From NCBI GenBank assembly GCA_028285685.1, contig JANQOR010000025.1, positions 1 through 46,464 on the forward strand: a stretch of 46,464 nucleotides of DNA. The letters are read 5' to 3'. The notes under the pieces are model-generated. The model worked only from the letters and a program-made list of their open reading frames with translations. It was not told the origin of the DNA and made no database searches. Shown piece after piece: positions 1-10,900 of the stretch. The position numbers and the translations under genes are program-made. Within the stretch, counting starts at the first letter, position 1, and each line of letters begins with the position of its first letter. The DNA is from Cyclobacteriaceae bacterium (GTDB taxonomy: Bacteria; Bacteroidota; Bacteroidia; Cytophagales; Cyclobacteriaceae).

Positions 1-13
1 TCTCAGGGTTTGA

Positions 14-95
14 AGTCTTACCAATGCGTATCCAATGTTAGACTACCCACAAGTCATGCCACCGCTAGAACCAACGCTGGAAGACTTGCGGTAGC
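14..95. repeat. Interspersed hairpin repeat, copy 1 (downstream of operon A)
   Basis: This roughly 82-bp sequence recurs at 25128-25208. The outer part has an inverted pair AGTCT (14-18) and AGACT (40-44). The inner 45-bp part (47-91) has near-palindromic ends, CCACAAGTC and GACTTGCGG, and is almost identical in the two copies (differences near 61-62). It lies immediately 3' of the last gene of operon A (minus strand). I see no gene in bases 1-120. It behaves like a REP-type or structured 3' element; its function is unknown. Confidence 0.7.
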
Positions 96-120
96 TTGGT
101 CGATGCTTGATATTGCTAGC

Positions 121-900
121 TTAGATTTCTTCATTAATATGGGTTAGGAAAGTCGCATTTCTTATTTTATCATATTCAATTATAATCCCATACAATCTCC
201 CTTCTATTAGACTGGACCTATTAATTACGAATGATCCTCTATTAATCTCTACAAAATCAATTTCTACTCTGTTTTTTTCAAACTCATCATTATTGATCTC
301 ATCCTGAGTAAATCTACCAAGAGCAAACGCCCATTTGAGATTTGGGTCTGGTGAAGGAAAATAAAATTCTACCTCCATGCTATCTGCATTTAGCTCTTTA
401 GTTTCCACTTGATAGTTAACAAAATACTCCAGTACTAGTTTTGGGTCATCATGATCGAAAGCTTTGACATAAATTGCCGTATCTGATCTGTAGAAAGCAG
501 TTACTATCGTATCATAATCATTACTAAATTGATAATAAGGTCCGTCTAATTTTTCAGCCTTTTTACTTGCACTTACTTGAACATTCCCATTCTCATGAAA
601 TTGAGTATGATGAACCAATAAACCATTGTCATATAATTCGATTGCTCTAATATTCCCCAAGCTGTCATAGTACTTCTTGTCACCGTCTTTTTTCCCATTT
701 TTGAACAACACTTCTGTTTCTAGTCGATGCTTCGAATCGTATGACTGATATAAGCCCTCTGTAACACCAGCTCTTTCGTGATAGACTATATATGATCCAT
801 CTTCTCTCTTTTCTTCCAAACGTTTTAACTCAGGGTTGCAACCATAAATTGAAATAAGCAATGATGAGATTAATGTGTTGATTATTGTCTTGGGGTCCAT
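121..900 (-). CDS. YwqK/MORN-repeat lipoprotein, probable immunity protein of operon A
   Basis: This 259-aa protein has a short N-terminal hydrophobic stretch and a lipobox-like IYGC ending at Cys21, so it is probably a lipoprotein. Residues about 45-130 contain MORN/YwqK-type repeats (GLYQSYDSKHRLETEVLFKNG, then YYDSLGNIRAIELYDNG and a third, weaker unit). The YwqK family is annotated as the antitoxin side of toxin pairs. Residues 130-259 are not recognised. Its start overlaps the 3' end of the RHS gene by 19 nt, which suggests translational coupling, and this is the usual position of the cognate immunity gene for an RHS tip. Membrane anchoring would place it in the periplasm or at the outer membrane, so the toxin it blocks may act there. 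The immunity role is inferred from position and family; it has not been shown. Confidence 0.75.
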   Translation of the reverse strand: MDPKTIINTLISSLLISIYGCNPELKRLEEKREDGSYIVYHERAGVTEGLYQSYDSKHRLETEVLFKNGKKDGDKKYYDSLGNIRAIELYDNGLLVHHTQFHENGNVQVSASKKAEKLDGPYYQFSNDYDTIVTAFYRSDTAIYVKAFDHDDPKLVLEYFVNYQVETKELNADSMEVEFYFPSPDPNLKWAFALGRFTQDEINNDEFEKNRVEIDFVEINRGSFVINRSSLIEGRLYGIIIEYDKIRNATFLTHINEEI

Positions 901-3900
901 AGCGAATCACCTTCAATTTTAAACGTAAATCTAACACTATTTGGTAGCCGTGGGTTTGCCAAATCTTTTGTTGTTGAATCTGGTTTGTTGTCTCTGCTGT
1001 AGACAGTTATGTGTTCAGCATAGGTTCTTTTTTCACTCTTTATTTTTTCTTTCCTATTCTCTACATCCGATGATGAGACCGAAAATGTTACAAATGCCGA
1101 TAACATACCTAATAGACCACGATTGCTGTATTGAAGTGATGGTAGTCTGGGAGCTTCAAATTCATCCGTTGGTGATCCTTCAACATCTTGTGTACTGCCT
1201 GGCACCCTGTCTCCCGCTATAACAAAGCCGCCTCTTTTACGACTACGAGAGTTCGATTCGCCATTTTTAGAATCTTTGCCTCTCGACCAATCTCCAAACA
1301 ATCTAATGAAAACTTTACTGTTACTTCCAATACTATTTGTAGTCCACTTCCATTCATTCGGATTCTTCGGTTTCTGTCCTCCATCCTGATCGCTCTCAGT
1401 GCCGCTCCCATCCTGTCCATTCGCACCATTCGTCACGGCCGTATCGGTGTGATCTCCGCCAGATTCCCCTGAACCGTCATTATTAATGACGTCTGTAGGC
1501 ATCATACCATCAGGATCAATAAACCTCATCGGATTATCAAAAGCATAGTTATATGGAGAATGTCTCCGCATCAAGTCTGCTGCTGGATCAACCTGAATAA
1601 ATCTTCCAATCGCAGGATCATAATATCTCGCTTGATAATCATACAGATTCAAGTTCAAGTCGGTCATGTGCTCAAAGGAGTTGTACTTGAAGTTGTTGGA
1701 AATAGCTGCTGTTCTGCTGTATGAGTTAAACGTCAGCCCAAACGGATAGTAATCATCCGCCTGCACTACATTCGTCTTGCCGTGATACACTGTGAAGTCG
1801 TCGAAGTGAACATTCACCGCTTCGGTGTTTTCATTCGACAAATACGCCAGGAGATAACCGTCTCTATCTGCTATCCGATCATCTATCGAAATGGTCTCAT
1901 GCGCACTGACGCCCAAAGCTGCCGTACTGATCTGCTGGAAGCCAGCGCTGACGTAGTTCATGTTTCTGTCAAACAAGATGTAATTCAGGAATGCTCGTGG
2001 CGCCGTGCTGGTCCCACTTTTTCCGGACATATCTGTACCAGAAAGTGCATCATTGAAATCAGTGCTGGTGCTCGAAACGCCTTCTGCCCCACCATATACA
2101 TTGTCGAAGGCAGTAAACAGGGCATTGTAGCCCGTGCTCAGGAACGTGTTCCCACTTGGAGCACTTTCATAGTTTGCCTTGACACTTAGGTCCACGGTAT
2201 CTCCTTTGTTCACACTTAGGAAGAGCATAGCTCCTGTCTCATCGCTTTGCAAACGCTCAACTTCATCACCGCCTGTCGTGGTGTTTGCGTTTGAATTTGT
2301 ATGCCGGTGCAGGTCCTCGAAACCATTGTCCTCCCCCGTCTCGAAGGTCTCTACCATCGTGTAGCTTTCGGTTTCTGTGCTGAACGTCAGCCGTGTATTT
2401 CCGAGGTGGTCTTTTAGGTGGTATTGGTAGTCATAAACATCCCCCTGACCCCCTTCAAAGGGGGATTTGATCACTACTCTACCCTCTTCATGTTGGATCA
2501 ATTGCAGCGTTCTATTTCCGCTTGTGTCGGTTTCGTAAATGAACTCCCCTACATAATCGGTGATCTTAAGCGTGTCTCCGCCTTCGTATACGACTTGCTG
2601 GAGCTTGATTCCTGCCGCATCGTAGAGGTAAGTAATACTGTCACCCGCGTTTTCAAAAACAACCAATACCGGTAAATTCAAATGATTGTAGTGAATGCTA
2701 TCAATGCTCTTATTGAGATCCTTCACCATGTTTCCATTCGCATCGTACAAATAATCCGGGTCGTTTTGGCTACCAATGTGTCCGTTGTAAAAACCAAGAC
2801 TGTCTGCATCGTCTTCCACATACAGCAGTTGATTACCATCATAGGAGTAGCTTAAGCTGTCCATCGCCGATCCGCTGTCCGGCCATCGATCGAGTGAAGT
2901 GATATTTCCATTCAAATCGTAGGAGTAATCTCCTTCATAGTAGCTGGTGTTGGACCAGCCGGATGAGTTTTTCCTGGATTCGGCACTTGTTAACCTGTTC
3001 AATCCATCATAAGAGAATTTGTAGGCTCGTTCACTCAAATCGGTTGATTCATGATCTCTTGGTGTGCTCCATTTTACAGCCGATATGTTTCCATTAAAAA
3101 GTGCTGAATTGTTTGCCTCAGCATCTGTTTGATCATAAAGCAAATTCATCCCGAAGAGGTCACCGTCCAGGGAGGTTGACAGATCGCTATCATTGATAGC
3201 AGTCAGCCAGCCACGAATATTATAGGTGTAATCCAACGACTGTTTTCCACTATGCAGGTCTTTTTCGGTCAGCTCACCTAATTCATTGTAGCTATTGGAT
3301 GCCAGTAAAACTTCCGCTTCATTATCCACCTGGTGATAGGTTTCCAACAGCCTCCCGGCATGATCGTATTCGAATCGACGCGTGATGCTGGTGCTGTTTT
3401 GTCCATCACTGTGGGTGTTGACCGTCTTTGTCACCTGACCAATAAAGTCATAGTAGTTTGTGACCACATCTTTCCCAATGTATCCGCTAAGGTGGTTGGT
3501 ACTCTGGGTCTGAATTACACGATATTTTTGGTCGTAGTACGTTGCGCCCTTGATCCAATTTCCGTCGCCCGTCTTGACTGCTGAACCTGTCACCTGCCCT
3601 TTCACGTAATCGTTCTTTTCGTGATCCACTTCCACTGTTTCCACATAAGGGATCACTTCTGACCCGGGAGTCAGGGTCACTCCGACGGGAATCGTCACCG
3701 CCACGTCCGGTTCGTACACGAACTTCTTGGTATCATCTGCAGATGCCATGCTGTAGTTACTTTCGAGCAAGGTGGCCCCGGTAACAATGTTGGCAACGGT
3801 CTTCTCAGCTTTTGTTTCATCATAGGCCAGGTCTTCTGTCCAAACCCCTTCAAACAAGTAGTCATCATAGTAGGTGATGGTCAGGTAATCACTGCCAAGC

Positions 3901-6900
3901 CCTACCGTATCTGTTGGATACGTATCGTCGGAGTACAACGTCTCACCTGTTCCGCTATAGCTTTCCCCTCGTTCTGTGCTAGCCAGGACAGCTGCTCGCA
4001 CAGAAGCTTCAGTTGTCGAAGAAGCAACGGTGAGCAGCCCTGTGCTTACCGGTCGATCGAAATCGTCGTACTTTGTAAAAAGCCACTGATCCGAATCTCG
4101 CTGATTGCCGTCCTGGGTAAGTACCAGTCGATCCCATCGATCATAGATCATGAGAACCTTTTCCGCTCCCGGAACCTTTTTTTCTGTCATCCGGCCTCTA
4201 CCGTCATAGGTGTATTGAAATGCCCATAGATCCAGGAATGCCTGCCGATCCTTTCCTGTGGCATAAAAATCAGCATCGAGCAACGAACTAGCCTCTGGCG
4301 GAATGACTACTCTAAGCCTGCCGAAGTGATCGTAGATGTAGTGCGTCTCTGCCCAGGTGGTTCCACTTACCAGAGATTTTTTCAAAAGGGTTTGACCCAG
4401 TTTGTTAGTAAACTCGATGGTCTCATTGTCGTCTTCATCCGCCACTTCATTTTTCGTCAGCTCATTGGCCGCAAAGGTGACCTTCGATTGTGTCAGCAGG
4501 TCATCCCAATCAAAGTCGATGACGGAATCAGATGTCTCATTGAAATTGTAGTCATATTCGACAGGCTTATTTTGCCAGGCGCTTCCCGGCGCAGCCTCAG
4601 AAGCCAGCCGGTTCATCGGGCTTGTCTCAAAACTTCTTTCAGTAAATGCCCTGGTGCTTTGATGTGAGCTGGTGTTTTCGTAGTAGTCCCGGTGGTCGGA
4701 GTTGGCATAATCGTTTGGTATCAACGCATCAGCCTGGAAGACGCCATAGTATAGCTCGGTAGATTCATATGGGAGAAAGTCTTTGGCTTGCCGTCCGTAT
4801 GTATCATATTCTGCCGGCACCACCAGGTCTTTACCCGACGGCGAGGCATTGGATTGAACCGATTGTGCGGCTCGACCCAACCCATCCACATAAGAATATG
4901 ACTCAGTGACACGCTCTTTTCGGAATGGCGTCATTTCTGTGGTCTCAATACGCATCGTTTGGGTTCGAACGAAGCTCTTATTCTGACTAAACAGCGGTTC
5001 ATCCACAAACGTGATGGACGTGGAAGTACTAGCATTGTCTGTGGTAGTTGCCACCGCATGATAGTCGCCGATCTCACTAGCAGTAATGGTTAATCCCGTT
5101 TCACCAGCTAGTGCGGTGCCATCCTTGTACCATTGATAGCTATATTCTGCCACGTCAGGAACAATGAGGTCTACGGTTGTTCCGCGATGCAGAACGGTCG
5201 TTCCTGAAGTTGTCATGACTGGAGTGGCGCGTACCTCTACTGACTTGGTAGCCGTGTAGTCACAATGTCCGCCATCGTTGTAGGTGTATGTTACCGTGAA
5301 GGTGCCGGTCACGGAAGAATTGAAGGTATTACCTCCTGTCACATGTGTTCCGGACCACGTTCCACCTGCTGGAGATTCGCCCGTGTTATTTAAGTCAAAG
5401 CCGCTGTTCACGAACACAAGTACATTGTTGCCAGCAGTTAGCCCGGCGGGTGGGTTGTTTTGCTCAACAGTAACAGCCAGAGAAGTTGTGGGACCCCAGC
5501 ACAAGCTCGCGTTATTACGTCCACGCAGATATGCCGTACCCGAAGAGGTCATCGTATAGGTTCCAGCAGAGTTGGTAGTCGATTCGCCATCCGTTGCGGT
5601 TTGCCAATACCAGGTAACTCCGGTTGGCGGATTGGCCCTGATCACATCTGTTGATCCACAGGTTTCGGAAACCGTTGGAACAGTAGGCGCGGCAGGAAGC
5701 GGGTGGATGGTAATTTCCACCTTCTTTAGATTCGAAGATTCACATCCATTCGTACCAACGTTCTGAACCCAGAGATCCAAATCAGTGCCAAGCCCGACAA
5801 TATCCAGGATGGAATTTCCTGTTCCAGAAAAGGTATAACCCCCACCTTCTGTCACTGGTGATAACCCTTGACTATCAAAGAACCACTCGTTGGTACCGGT
5901 GGTAGGGCTAGTGACTTCAACCCTTACATCTTCCGTATTGCACTTTTCTATTGTTGCATCTACAAATTGAGGATCTGCAGGAGCGGGAAGAACATCGAAT
6001 GTGATTAGTTGTAAACCACTTGGACATCCCGTTCCGTCCGTCGCCTGCAAATAGTAGTCCTCATCAGCTGTATGTGACACAGTGATCGAGGTTGCGGTCG
6101 AAAAAGGACTCGTATCCGTAGACTCGTGGAACCATTCAAACGAGTATCCCCCTGTAGGATCTTGTCCGGATGTCTGACCATCAATTAACAGTTCCACACT
6201 TTCGGAGGGACAAGCGGTCACCGTCGTCTTGTTGCTGTTTACTTTTGGCAAAGCTGTAGTGGCTTTTACGGTTATGGTGCGACTGTCTGAATTGGGGCAA
6301 CCGTTTCCATCCGTATAGTCGAAATCTATTGTATACGGACCAACTGGAAGTAAATTGATGTTGATGGTCTGAGCACTAATAGCCGAATTTGCTGTTGAAT
6401 TTGTGCTTGACCAAACTCCCCCTGAGCTAGGAGAGGCACCCAGTGTGTCCAGCCTTACCGTTCCGGCATTTTCACAAACAGAAAAGTCAGATCCTGCGTT
6501 CACAGTTGGCAGGGGATTGATCGTAGCGGTCACAGCAGTCAGGTTGTCCGACTCACAACCATTCGTTCCCACGTTTTTCACCCAATAATTTGTTGTTGTG
6601 CTTAAACCGGTTACTGTAAGGGTAGAATTTCCCGAGCCTGAATAAATGTATCCACCGCCACTTGTTGGAACCGGGTTGGTCCCCTGGCTATCAAAATACC
6701 AGACGGTTGTGCCTGTAGTCGGACTTGTTACCTGCATGGTCACGTCTCCGGTTCCACAACGATCCACATTGGCTATGACGGGATCAGCTGGTAGCGCATT
6801 GACATCCACAGTGATAGCTTGTCGTGCGCTTGGGCAACCGTTGGCATCTGTTGCGCTGAGGTAGTAAGTGATATCCGCACTGGGACTAACCGTGATGGAA

Positions 6901-7943
6901 GTCGCTGTAGAGAAAGGTGTCTGATCACCGATGTTGTAAAACCACTCAAATGAGTAGCCGTTGACTGGATCTGATTGTGATGGCTGGCCATCAATCAGCA
7001 GTTCGATGGTTTCTCCGTCACAAATGTCTACCGTTGTTTGACTACTATTAACCGTTGGATTAGCGGTGGTTGCCTTAACTGTTAATTGCCTGCTGTCATT
7101 GCTGGTGCAACCACCAGCATTTGTGTAGCTGTAGTCAATCGTATACGTTCCAGGCGAAATGGCATTGATATTCACGGTTTGCGCACCACTATTGATCGCA
7201 GAATTCACTGTACTATTTGTACTCGACCAGGTACCGCCGCTGGACGGGTTTGGACTGCCATTGGTAAGATTATAGGTTCCGGAATTCTGGCAGACAGAAA
7301 TATTGCTTCCAGCATCTACCGTGGGATAAGAGTGGATTGTGCCATCCACCTGTGAGAGAGACGATACACAACCGTTCGTAGTAGTATGCTTCACCCAAAA
7401 ACTAGTCGTAGTGCTCAAATTTGCTGTCATGGTCGAGTTTCCGGTGCCAGAAAATGTATAGTCATCATCATTTGTTGGTACGGCATTGGTTCCGGCACTA
7501 TTGAAATACCATTGATACGTGCCACTTGAAGGGCTTTGTACACTCATCGTTACATCACCTGTTCCGCATTTGCTCCCATCGTTCATAGTCGGTGCGGAAG
7601 GCAATGCATGCACAGTAGCAACAACGGTTATGTCTTGCGGCGAAGTACAATTAACGTCATCGACCGTCACAGTATAGGTGGTTGTTGACGAAATGGTGAC
7701 TGTATAATCAGGATCTGTAGCACCGGAAATGGGAGAACCGCCAACTTTCCATTGATAGGTCACATCCTCACTTGGTGGAGGACCATTGGTGACACTGAGA
7801 GTAACCGAGCCGGATCCACATCGGGACACACCGGGAGCGGTGTAAGTGGTGCATGATTGTGCTTGACTTTTCATCTCCAGAAGCAACAGAAATGAAGCTG
7901 AAAGAAGGATTCGATGTAGTATATTCAATTTCATGGTCTTCAT
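882..7943 (-). CDS. Giant secreted Ig-like/DUF6443/RHS protein with variable C-terminal tip (operon A)
   Basis: This 2353-aa protein has a Sec signal peptide ending near SQAQ (residue about 29). Residues about 30-985 are Ig-like/CHU_C-type domains, including a three-domain super-repeat of about 270 aa (CGTGDVTM-type, VDAGS/VNAGS-type, then SFEWF-type). A DUF6443-like segment follows (about 985-1125; YVDGLGRAAQSVQ), then many YD repeats. The RHS-associated core comes next, with DHLGNTRLTF, YYDPAIGRFIQVDP and a final FIDPDGM at about residue 2147. The last 206 residues are a Gly/Ser/Asp/Asn-rich linker and a tip I cannot assign. RHS cores form a closed shell and can cleave off the tip after a DPxG-type motif, and that motif is present here. 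No T9SS sorting domain is visible at the C-terminus. The start lies 2 nt after the SpvB-like gene's stop. The tip is presumed to be the effector, paired with the overlapping lipoprotein gene. Confidence 0.88.
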   Translation of the reverse strand: MKTMKLNILHRILLSASFLLLLEMKSQAQSCTTYTAPGVSRCGSGSVTLSVTNGPPPSEDVTYQWKVGGSPISGATDPDYTVTISSTTTYTVTVDDVNCTSPQDITVVATVHALPSAPTMNDGSKCGTGDVTMSVQSPSSGTYQWYFNSAGTNAVPTNDDDYTFSGTGNSTMTANLSTTTSFWVKHTTTNGCVSSLSQVDGTIHSYPTVDAGSNISVCQNSGTYNLTNGSPNPSSGGTWSSTNSTVNSAINSGAQTVNINAISPGTYTIDYSYTNAGGCTSNDSRQLTVKATTANPTVNSSQTTVDICDGETIELLIDGQPSQSDPVNGYSFEWFYNIGDQTPFSTATSITVSPSADITYYLSATDANGCPSARQAITVDVNALPADPVIANVDRCGTGDVTMQVTSPTTGTTVWYFDSQGTNPVPTSGGGYIYSGSGNSTLTVTGLSTTTNYWVKNVGTNGCESDNLTAVTATINPLPTVNAGSDFSVCENAGTVRLDTLGASPSSGGVWSSTNSTANSAISAQTININLLPVGPYTIDFDYTDGNGCPNSDSRTITVKATTALPKVNSNKTTVTACPSESVELLIDGQTSGQDPTGGYSFEWFHESTDTSPFSTATSITVSHTADEDYYLQATDGTGCPSGLQLITFDVLPAPADPQFVDATIEKCNTEDVRVEVTSPTTGTNEWFFDSQGLSPVTEGGGYTFSGTGNSILDIVGLGTDLDLWVQNVGTNGCESSNLKKVEITIHPLPAAPTVPTVSETCGSTDVIRANPPTGVTWYWQTATDGESTTNSAGTYTMTSSGTAYLRGRNNASLCWGPTTSLAVTVEQNNPPAGLTAGNNVLVFVNSGFDLNNTGESPAGGTWSGTHVTGGNTFNSSVTGTFTVTYTYNDGGHCDYTATKSVEVRATPVMTTSGTTVLHRGTTVDLIVPDVAEYSYQWYKDGTALAGETGLTITASEIGDYHAVATTTDNASTSTSITFVDEPLFSQNKSFVRTQTMRIETTEMTPFRKERVTESYSYVDGLGRAAQSVQSNASPSGKDLVVPAEYDTYGRQAKDFLPYESTELYYGVFQADALIPNDYANSDHRDYYENTSSHQSTRAFTERSFETSPMNRLASEAAPGSAWQNKPVEYDYNFNETSDSVIDFDWDDLLTQSKVTFAANELTKNEVADEDDNETIEFTNKLGQTLLKKSLVSGTTWAETHYIYDHFGRLRVVIPPEASSLLDADFYATGKDRQAFLDLWAFQYTYDGRGRMTEKKVPGAEKVLMIYDRWDRLVLTQDGNQRDSDQWLFTKYDDFDRPVSTGLLTVASSTTEASVRAAVLASTERGESYSGTGETLYSDDTYPTDTVGLGSDYLTITYYDDYLFEGVWTEDLAYDETKAEKTVANIVTGATLLESNYSMASADDTKKFVYEPDVAVTIPVGVTLTPGSEVIPYVETVEVDHEKNDYVKGQVTGSAVKTGDGNWIKGATYYDQKYRVIQTQSTNHLSGYIGKDVVTNYYDFIGQVTKTVNTHSDGQNSTSITRRFEYDHAGRLLETYHQVDNEAEVLLASNSYNELGELTEKDLHSGKQSLDYTYNIRGWLTAINDSDLSTSLDGDLFGMNLLYDQTDAEANNSALFNGNISAVKWSTPRDHESTDLSERAYKFSYDGLNRLTSAESRKNSSGWSNTSYYEGDYSYDLNGNITSLDRWPDSGSAMDSLSYSYDGNQLLYVEDDADSLGFYNGHIGSQNDPDYLYDANGNMVKDLNKSIDSIHYNHLNLPVLVVFENAGDSITYLYDAAGIKLQQVVYEGGDTLKITDYVGEFIYETDTSGNRTLQLIQHEEGRVVIKSPFEGGQGDVYDYQYHLKDHLGNTRLTFSTETESYTMVETFETGEDNGFEDLHRHTNSNANTTTGGDEVERLQSDETGAMLFLSVNKGDTVDLSVKANYESAPSGNTFLSTGYNALFTAFDNVYGGAEGVSSTSTDFNDALSGTDMSGKSGTSTAPRAFLNYILFDRNMNYVSAGFQQISTAALGVSAHETISIDDRIADRDGYLLAYLSNENTEAVNVHFDDFTVYHGKTNVVQADDYYPFGLTFNSYSRTAAISNNFKYNSFEHMTDLNLNLYDYQARYYDPAIGRFIQVDPAADLMRRHSPYNYAFDNPMRFIDPDGMMPTDVINNDGSGESGGDHTDTAVTNGANGQDGSGTESDQDGGQKPKNPNEWKWTTNSIGSNSKVFIRLFGDWSRGKDSKNGESNSRSRKRGGFVIAGDRVPGSTQDVEGSPTDEFEAPRLPSLQYSNRGLLGMLSAFVTFSVSSSDVENRKEKIKSEKRTYAEHITVYSRDNKPDSTTKDLANPRLPNSVRFTFKIEGDSLWTPRQ
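2441..2468. repeat. Palindromic repeat inserted in frame in the RHS gene
   Basis: A run of five C plus TGA (2441-2448) is followed by a perfect inverted repeat, CCCCCTT-CA-AAGGGGG (2449-2464). Read on the gene strand it encodes the peptide SPFEGGQGDV, which sits between the RHS motifs LIQHEEGRV and YDYQYHLKDHLGN. This composition (GGGGG/CCCCC palindrome) differs sharply from the flanking gene. I recall the same peptide in other Bacteroidota proteins, which would make it a protein-coding REP-like element; that recollection needs a search. Confidence 0.65.
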
Positions 7944-7945
7944 TT

Positions 7946-10900
7946 TTAGTTGCTTGGTGAAGCGTAGTTGTACATGTATTCACTGATCAGGTGATGATTC
8001 AGATCTTTCACCTTCTCTAACCGACCGAACGCGTCATAGACAAAATACTGTGTCTGGCCAGCTGGATCAGTCACGCTGGATAGTCGACGTTCATCGTCAT
8101 AGGTGTAAGTAAATATTTGGGAACTGCTGCTATTCGCATGATCCCTGAGCAAGCGATTGAAATCATCCCAAATGCTCTTCTGACTGGTGCTCTCTGCTAC
8201 CATGTTCACTGCATCCAACAGGTTTTGAAGGGAGGTATAGCCAGACCCTGTTCCCGCATTTGAGTAGGCATGAGTCAGCGCCGTGCTAAAACCAGTCTCC
8301 GGATTTAATACTTTGATCACCGGCAAATCACTATCAAAGGCCCATGTATATTCAGTAACTATCCCACCCTGGTCCGGGTAGTCTTTGACGGACAATACAT
8401 TGCCATAGATATCCCGGTCAATTTCTGTTTTAGTCACGTAGGCAGCAGAGTCAAAATCCCAAAAGCTGATCTTTTCGGGCAGAAAATCATCATATGTTGT
8501 TTTTTGCTTGGAAACAATTGAGTCCTTTCTCAACCGTTCCTCAACTGTCACCAATCCGGGCCAGTATCGGGCTTGCACATAGTGATCTCGGGTATATTTA
8601 GTCTCCGAACTGTCTGCGGAATTGTACTTTGTAATTAGGTTCGTGAGCTGATGGTGTGTAGTATCGTTGTATTGATAGTAGGTGGTGGTCACCAATTCAT
8701 CCAGGTCTGTGAGATTAGCTTTCCTTACTTCCACGGTTGAATCGAGCTTGTGCCAGTACGTTCCCATTTTATAATCTGATTGGGTATAGTGATCAAGTTG
8801 GTAGACAGTAAACCCGCAGCTAGATGTGGTGCTCTGCTTCACCTTAAAATTCCAAAACTCATCACTGGCACTAAAGCTGTAATAGTTTGTGGTCGAGGCG
8901 AGTTCAGCAAAGGCACTGTTGTGAACACCGTATTGTTTTGAGAGTAAAACCTTTCCATTCTTGTATGAAAGATCTTTTTGCGGCAAAAAAGGGAAAGATA
9001 TATCAGAGCCATCCACGTTGATGAAACTGAAATACGTATAGCCAAGAATGTTGGAAAAATCGGTCAAGCTCGTATTGTCGTCAGCGACCTGGTATTCCCG
9101 AACCTCGCTGTAGCCAATATGACTACTCTGGATATTTGTGAGCGGCACATTTGAGCTAGTGGTTAAGTTTAGAAAATTGCCACCATTTGTGCCACATCCA
9201 CCTTCATGAGTTGAGACACTGTGAAATACAAAGTCAGAAAACATAAATCCGCTTGACTGGGTAGGATTCTGCTCGGACTTGTACGTGTAGCGCTTGACAA
9301 TATCGGACCCTTCTACCGGATCATAATACCGTATCTTTTCTACTCTCAGCCCTCCTACCGGCTCGTTGCCAGCTTCTACTTGCTCAAATTCGATCTTTAT
9401 CGATGTGGTTGGTTCCGATGCATTTTGGACAAACAGCTCATAATCATCGGCAGGTAGCGTATAGCGATTACCAGCATTGGCGGTCAAGTTAATTTCCGTG
9501 CAAGTACTTCCGTTACAGGATCTGATTTCAGCGAGGTTCAGGACATTGCCGGTATCTTCCTGTGGAATTCCAACAATAGTCAGTGTTGCTGAACAATTAG
9601 CTGCGACCGTAAACGATACACTATCTTTTACACCTGAAGTCGATGTTCCTCCAGTCGCACTAGCCTCATAAATGAAAGTTTCCTTGTGGTCAGCATTATA
9701 GCGATCATGTAGTTCATAAGTGAACTCTGAGTATCCTCCGGTTGGATAGGTTACCTTGTTCAATGTACCTCGTTTTGCATAGGTCAGATCTGGTGAGCGA
9801 TCAGCTCCAGCTCCGGCGTTGAAGTGGTACAAGTTCGTTTTGAATTCCGGAAGCCTCGTAGTATTGTTGGCATTGTTATAGTACCCCCAATAGTCCTGAG
9901 AATCAGAAAAAGGATCAGGAAAGCCACCGCTGAAGTAGTCAAAGGTGTAAGTGTTGGTCTTATTGGACTTGTTTCCAGCTTCAAATTGAAAGAACTCATT
10001 GAGCATAAGACGACCAGTGGCGCTGGTTTCCAAAGCAAAATTTAAAGCTGCGGTCCCTCCTTGTTTAACTATAATTTCATCCAGCGCGTGGCTCCCGGTG
10101 AGATCGTCTCTGTCCGTAGTCTTAGCAACAAAATCGATGGTGATCCCATTGGAAGTGGTAATCTGACTTAGCCTTTGTTTTGTCACCGTCGTGGTATAGG
10201 TGCAAGTGGCGGTACTACTATTGGTCCCTACTCCGTTGATAAGAAATCTCTTAGATTCAGATTGTTCCAGGTCATATTCAATGTTTTCTCCGACATAGGT
10301 AAAGTTGACATACTCTGATCCGTTCTTAATGCTAGTCAGGTGCCAGCTATTTTTGTAGGAAATGGGCTGATCGTATGGATCGTCTGCCACTCCGCAATTA
10401 TTGTCTGTGCTTGCAGTTTCGAATTTGTCGAACGTATACTTTATACCCTTACTATCTTGAAACACCCATCGGTCGTTTGTCTGATTAAATGGGTCTTCTG
10501 TGATGATCACATCTTGCGGCGTGTAAAAGACCGGCGTTTTATCCTGGTTGAAGGCGAATTTGTCACTGCCACCAGGAAAACTATAATAAAAGAGATCGGC
10601 CTGCGCATCTAGTAAGTTTAAGTTCAAAGAATCAAGGATGCCTGGCTCACCATAGTGAGTGCTTGGATCAAACGTATCCAGGTAATTACCATCAGGTGTT
10701 CCGTCGGACTTGAAAAGATGCTGCGAACCAAAAAAACCTAGAGCTGCACCTGTAATTTCGTCAGGGACCCCGCGCACCGTTCGGCTTATCACTCCACCAG
10801 CGTTGAGCGACCAGCCTGTCCCCACCCAGGAGGCAGTCTCGTCTACCTTAATACCGGAAGCGTGGTAAGACAGGGAAATCGGAACACTAAATGAATTCAT

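Noticed and set aside
882-7943. T9SS cargo on the basis of Ig-like/CHU_C domains
   Set aside because: The C-terminus is the RHS tip and shows no T9SS sorting domain; Ig-like domains alone do not show T9SS export.
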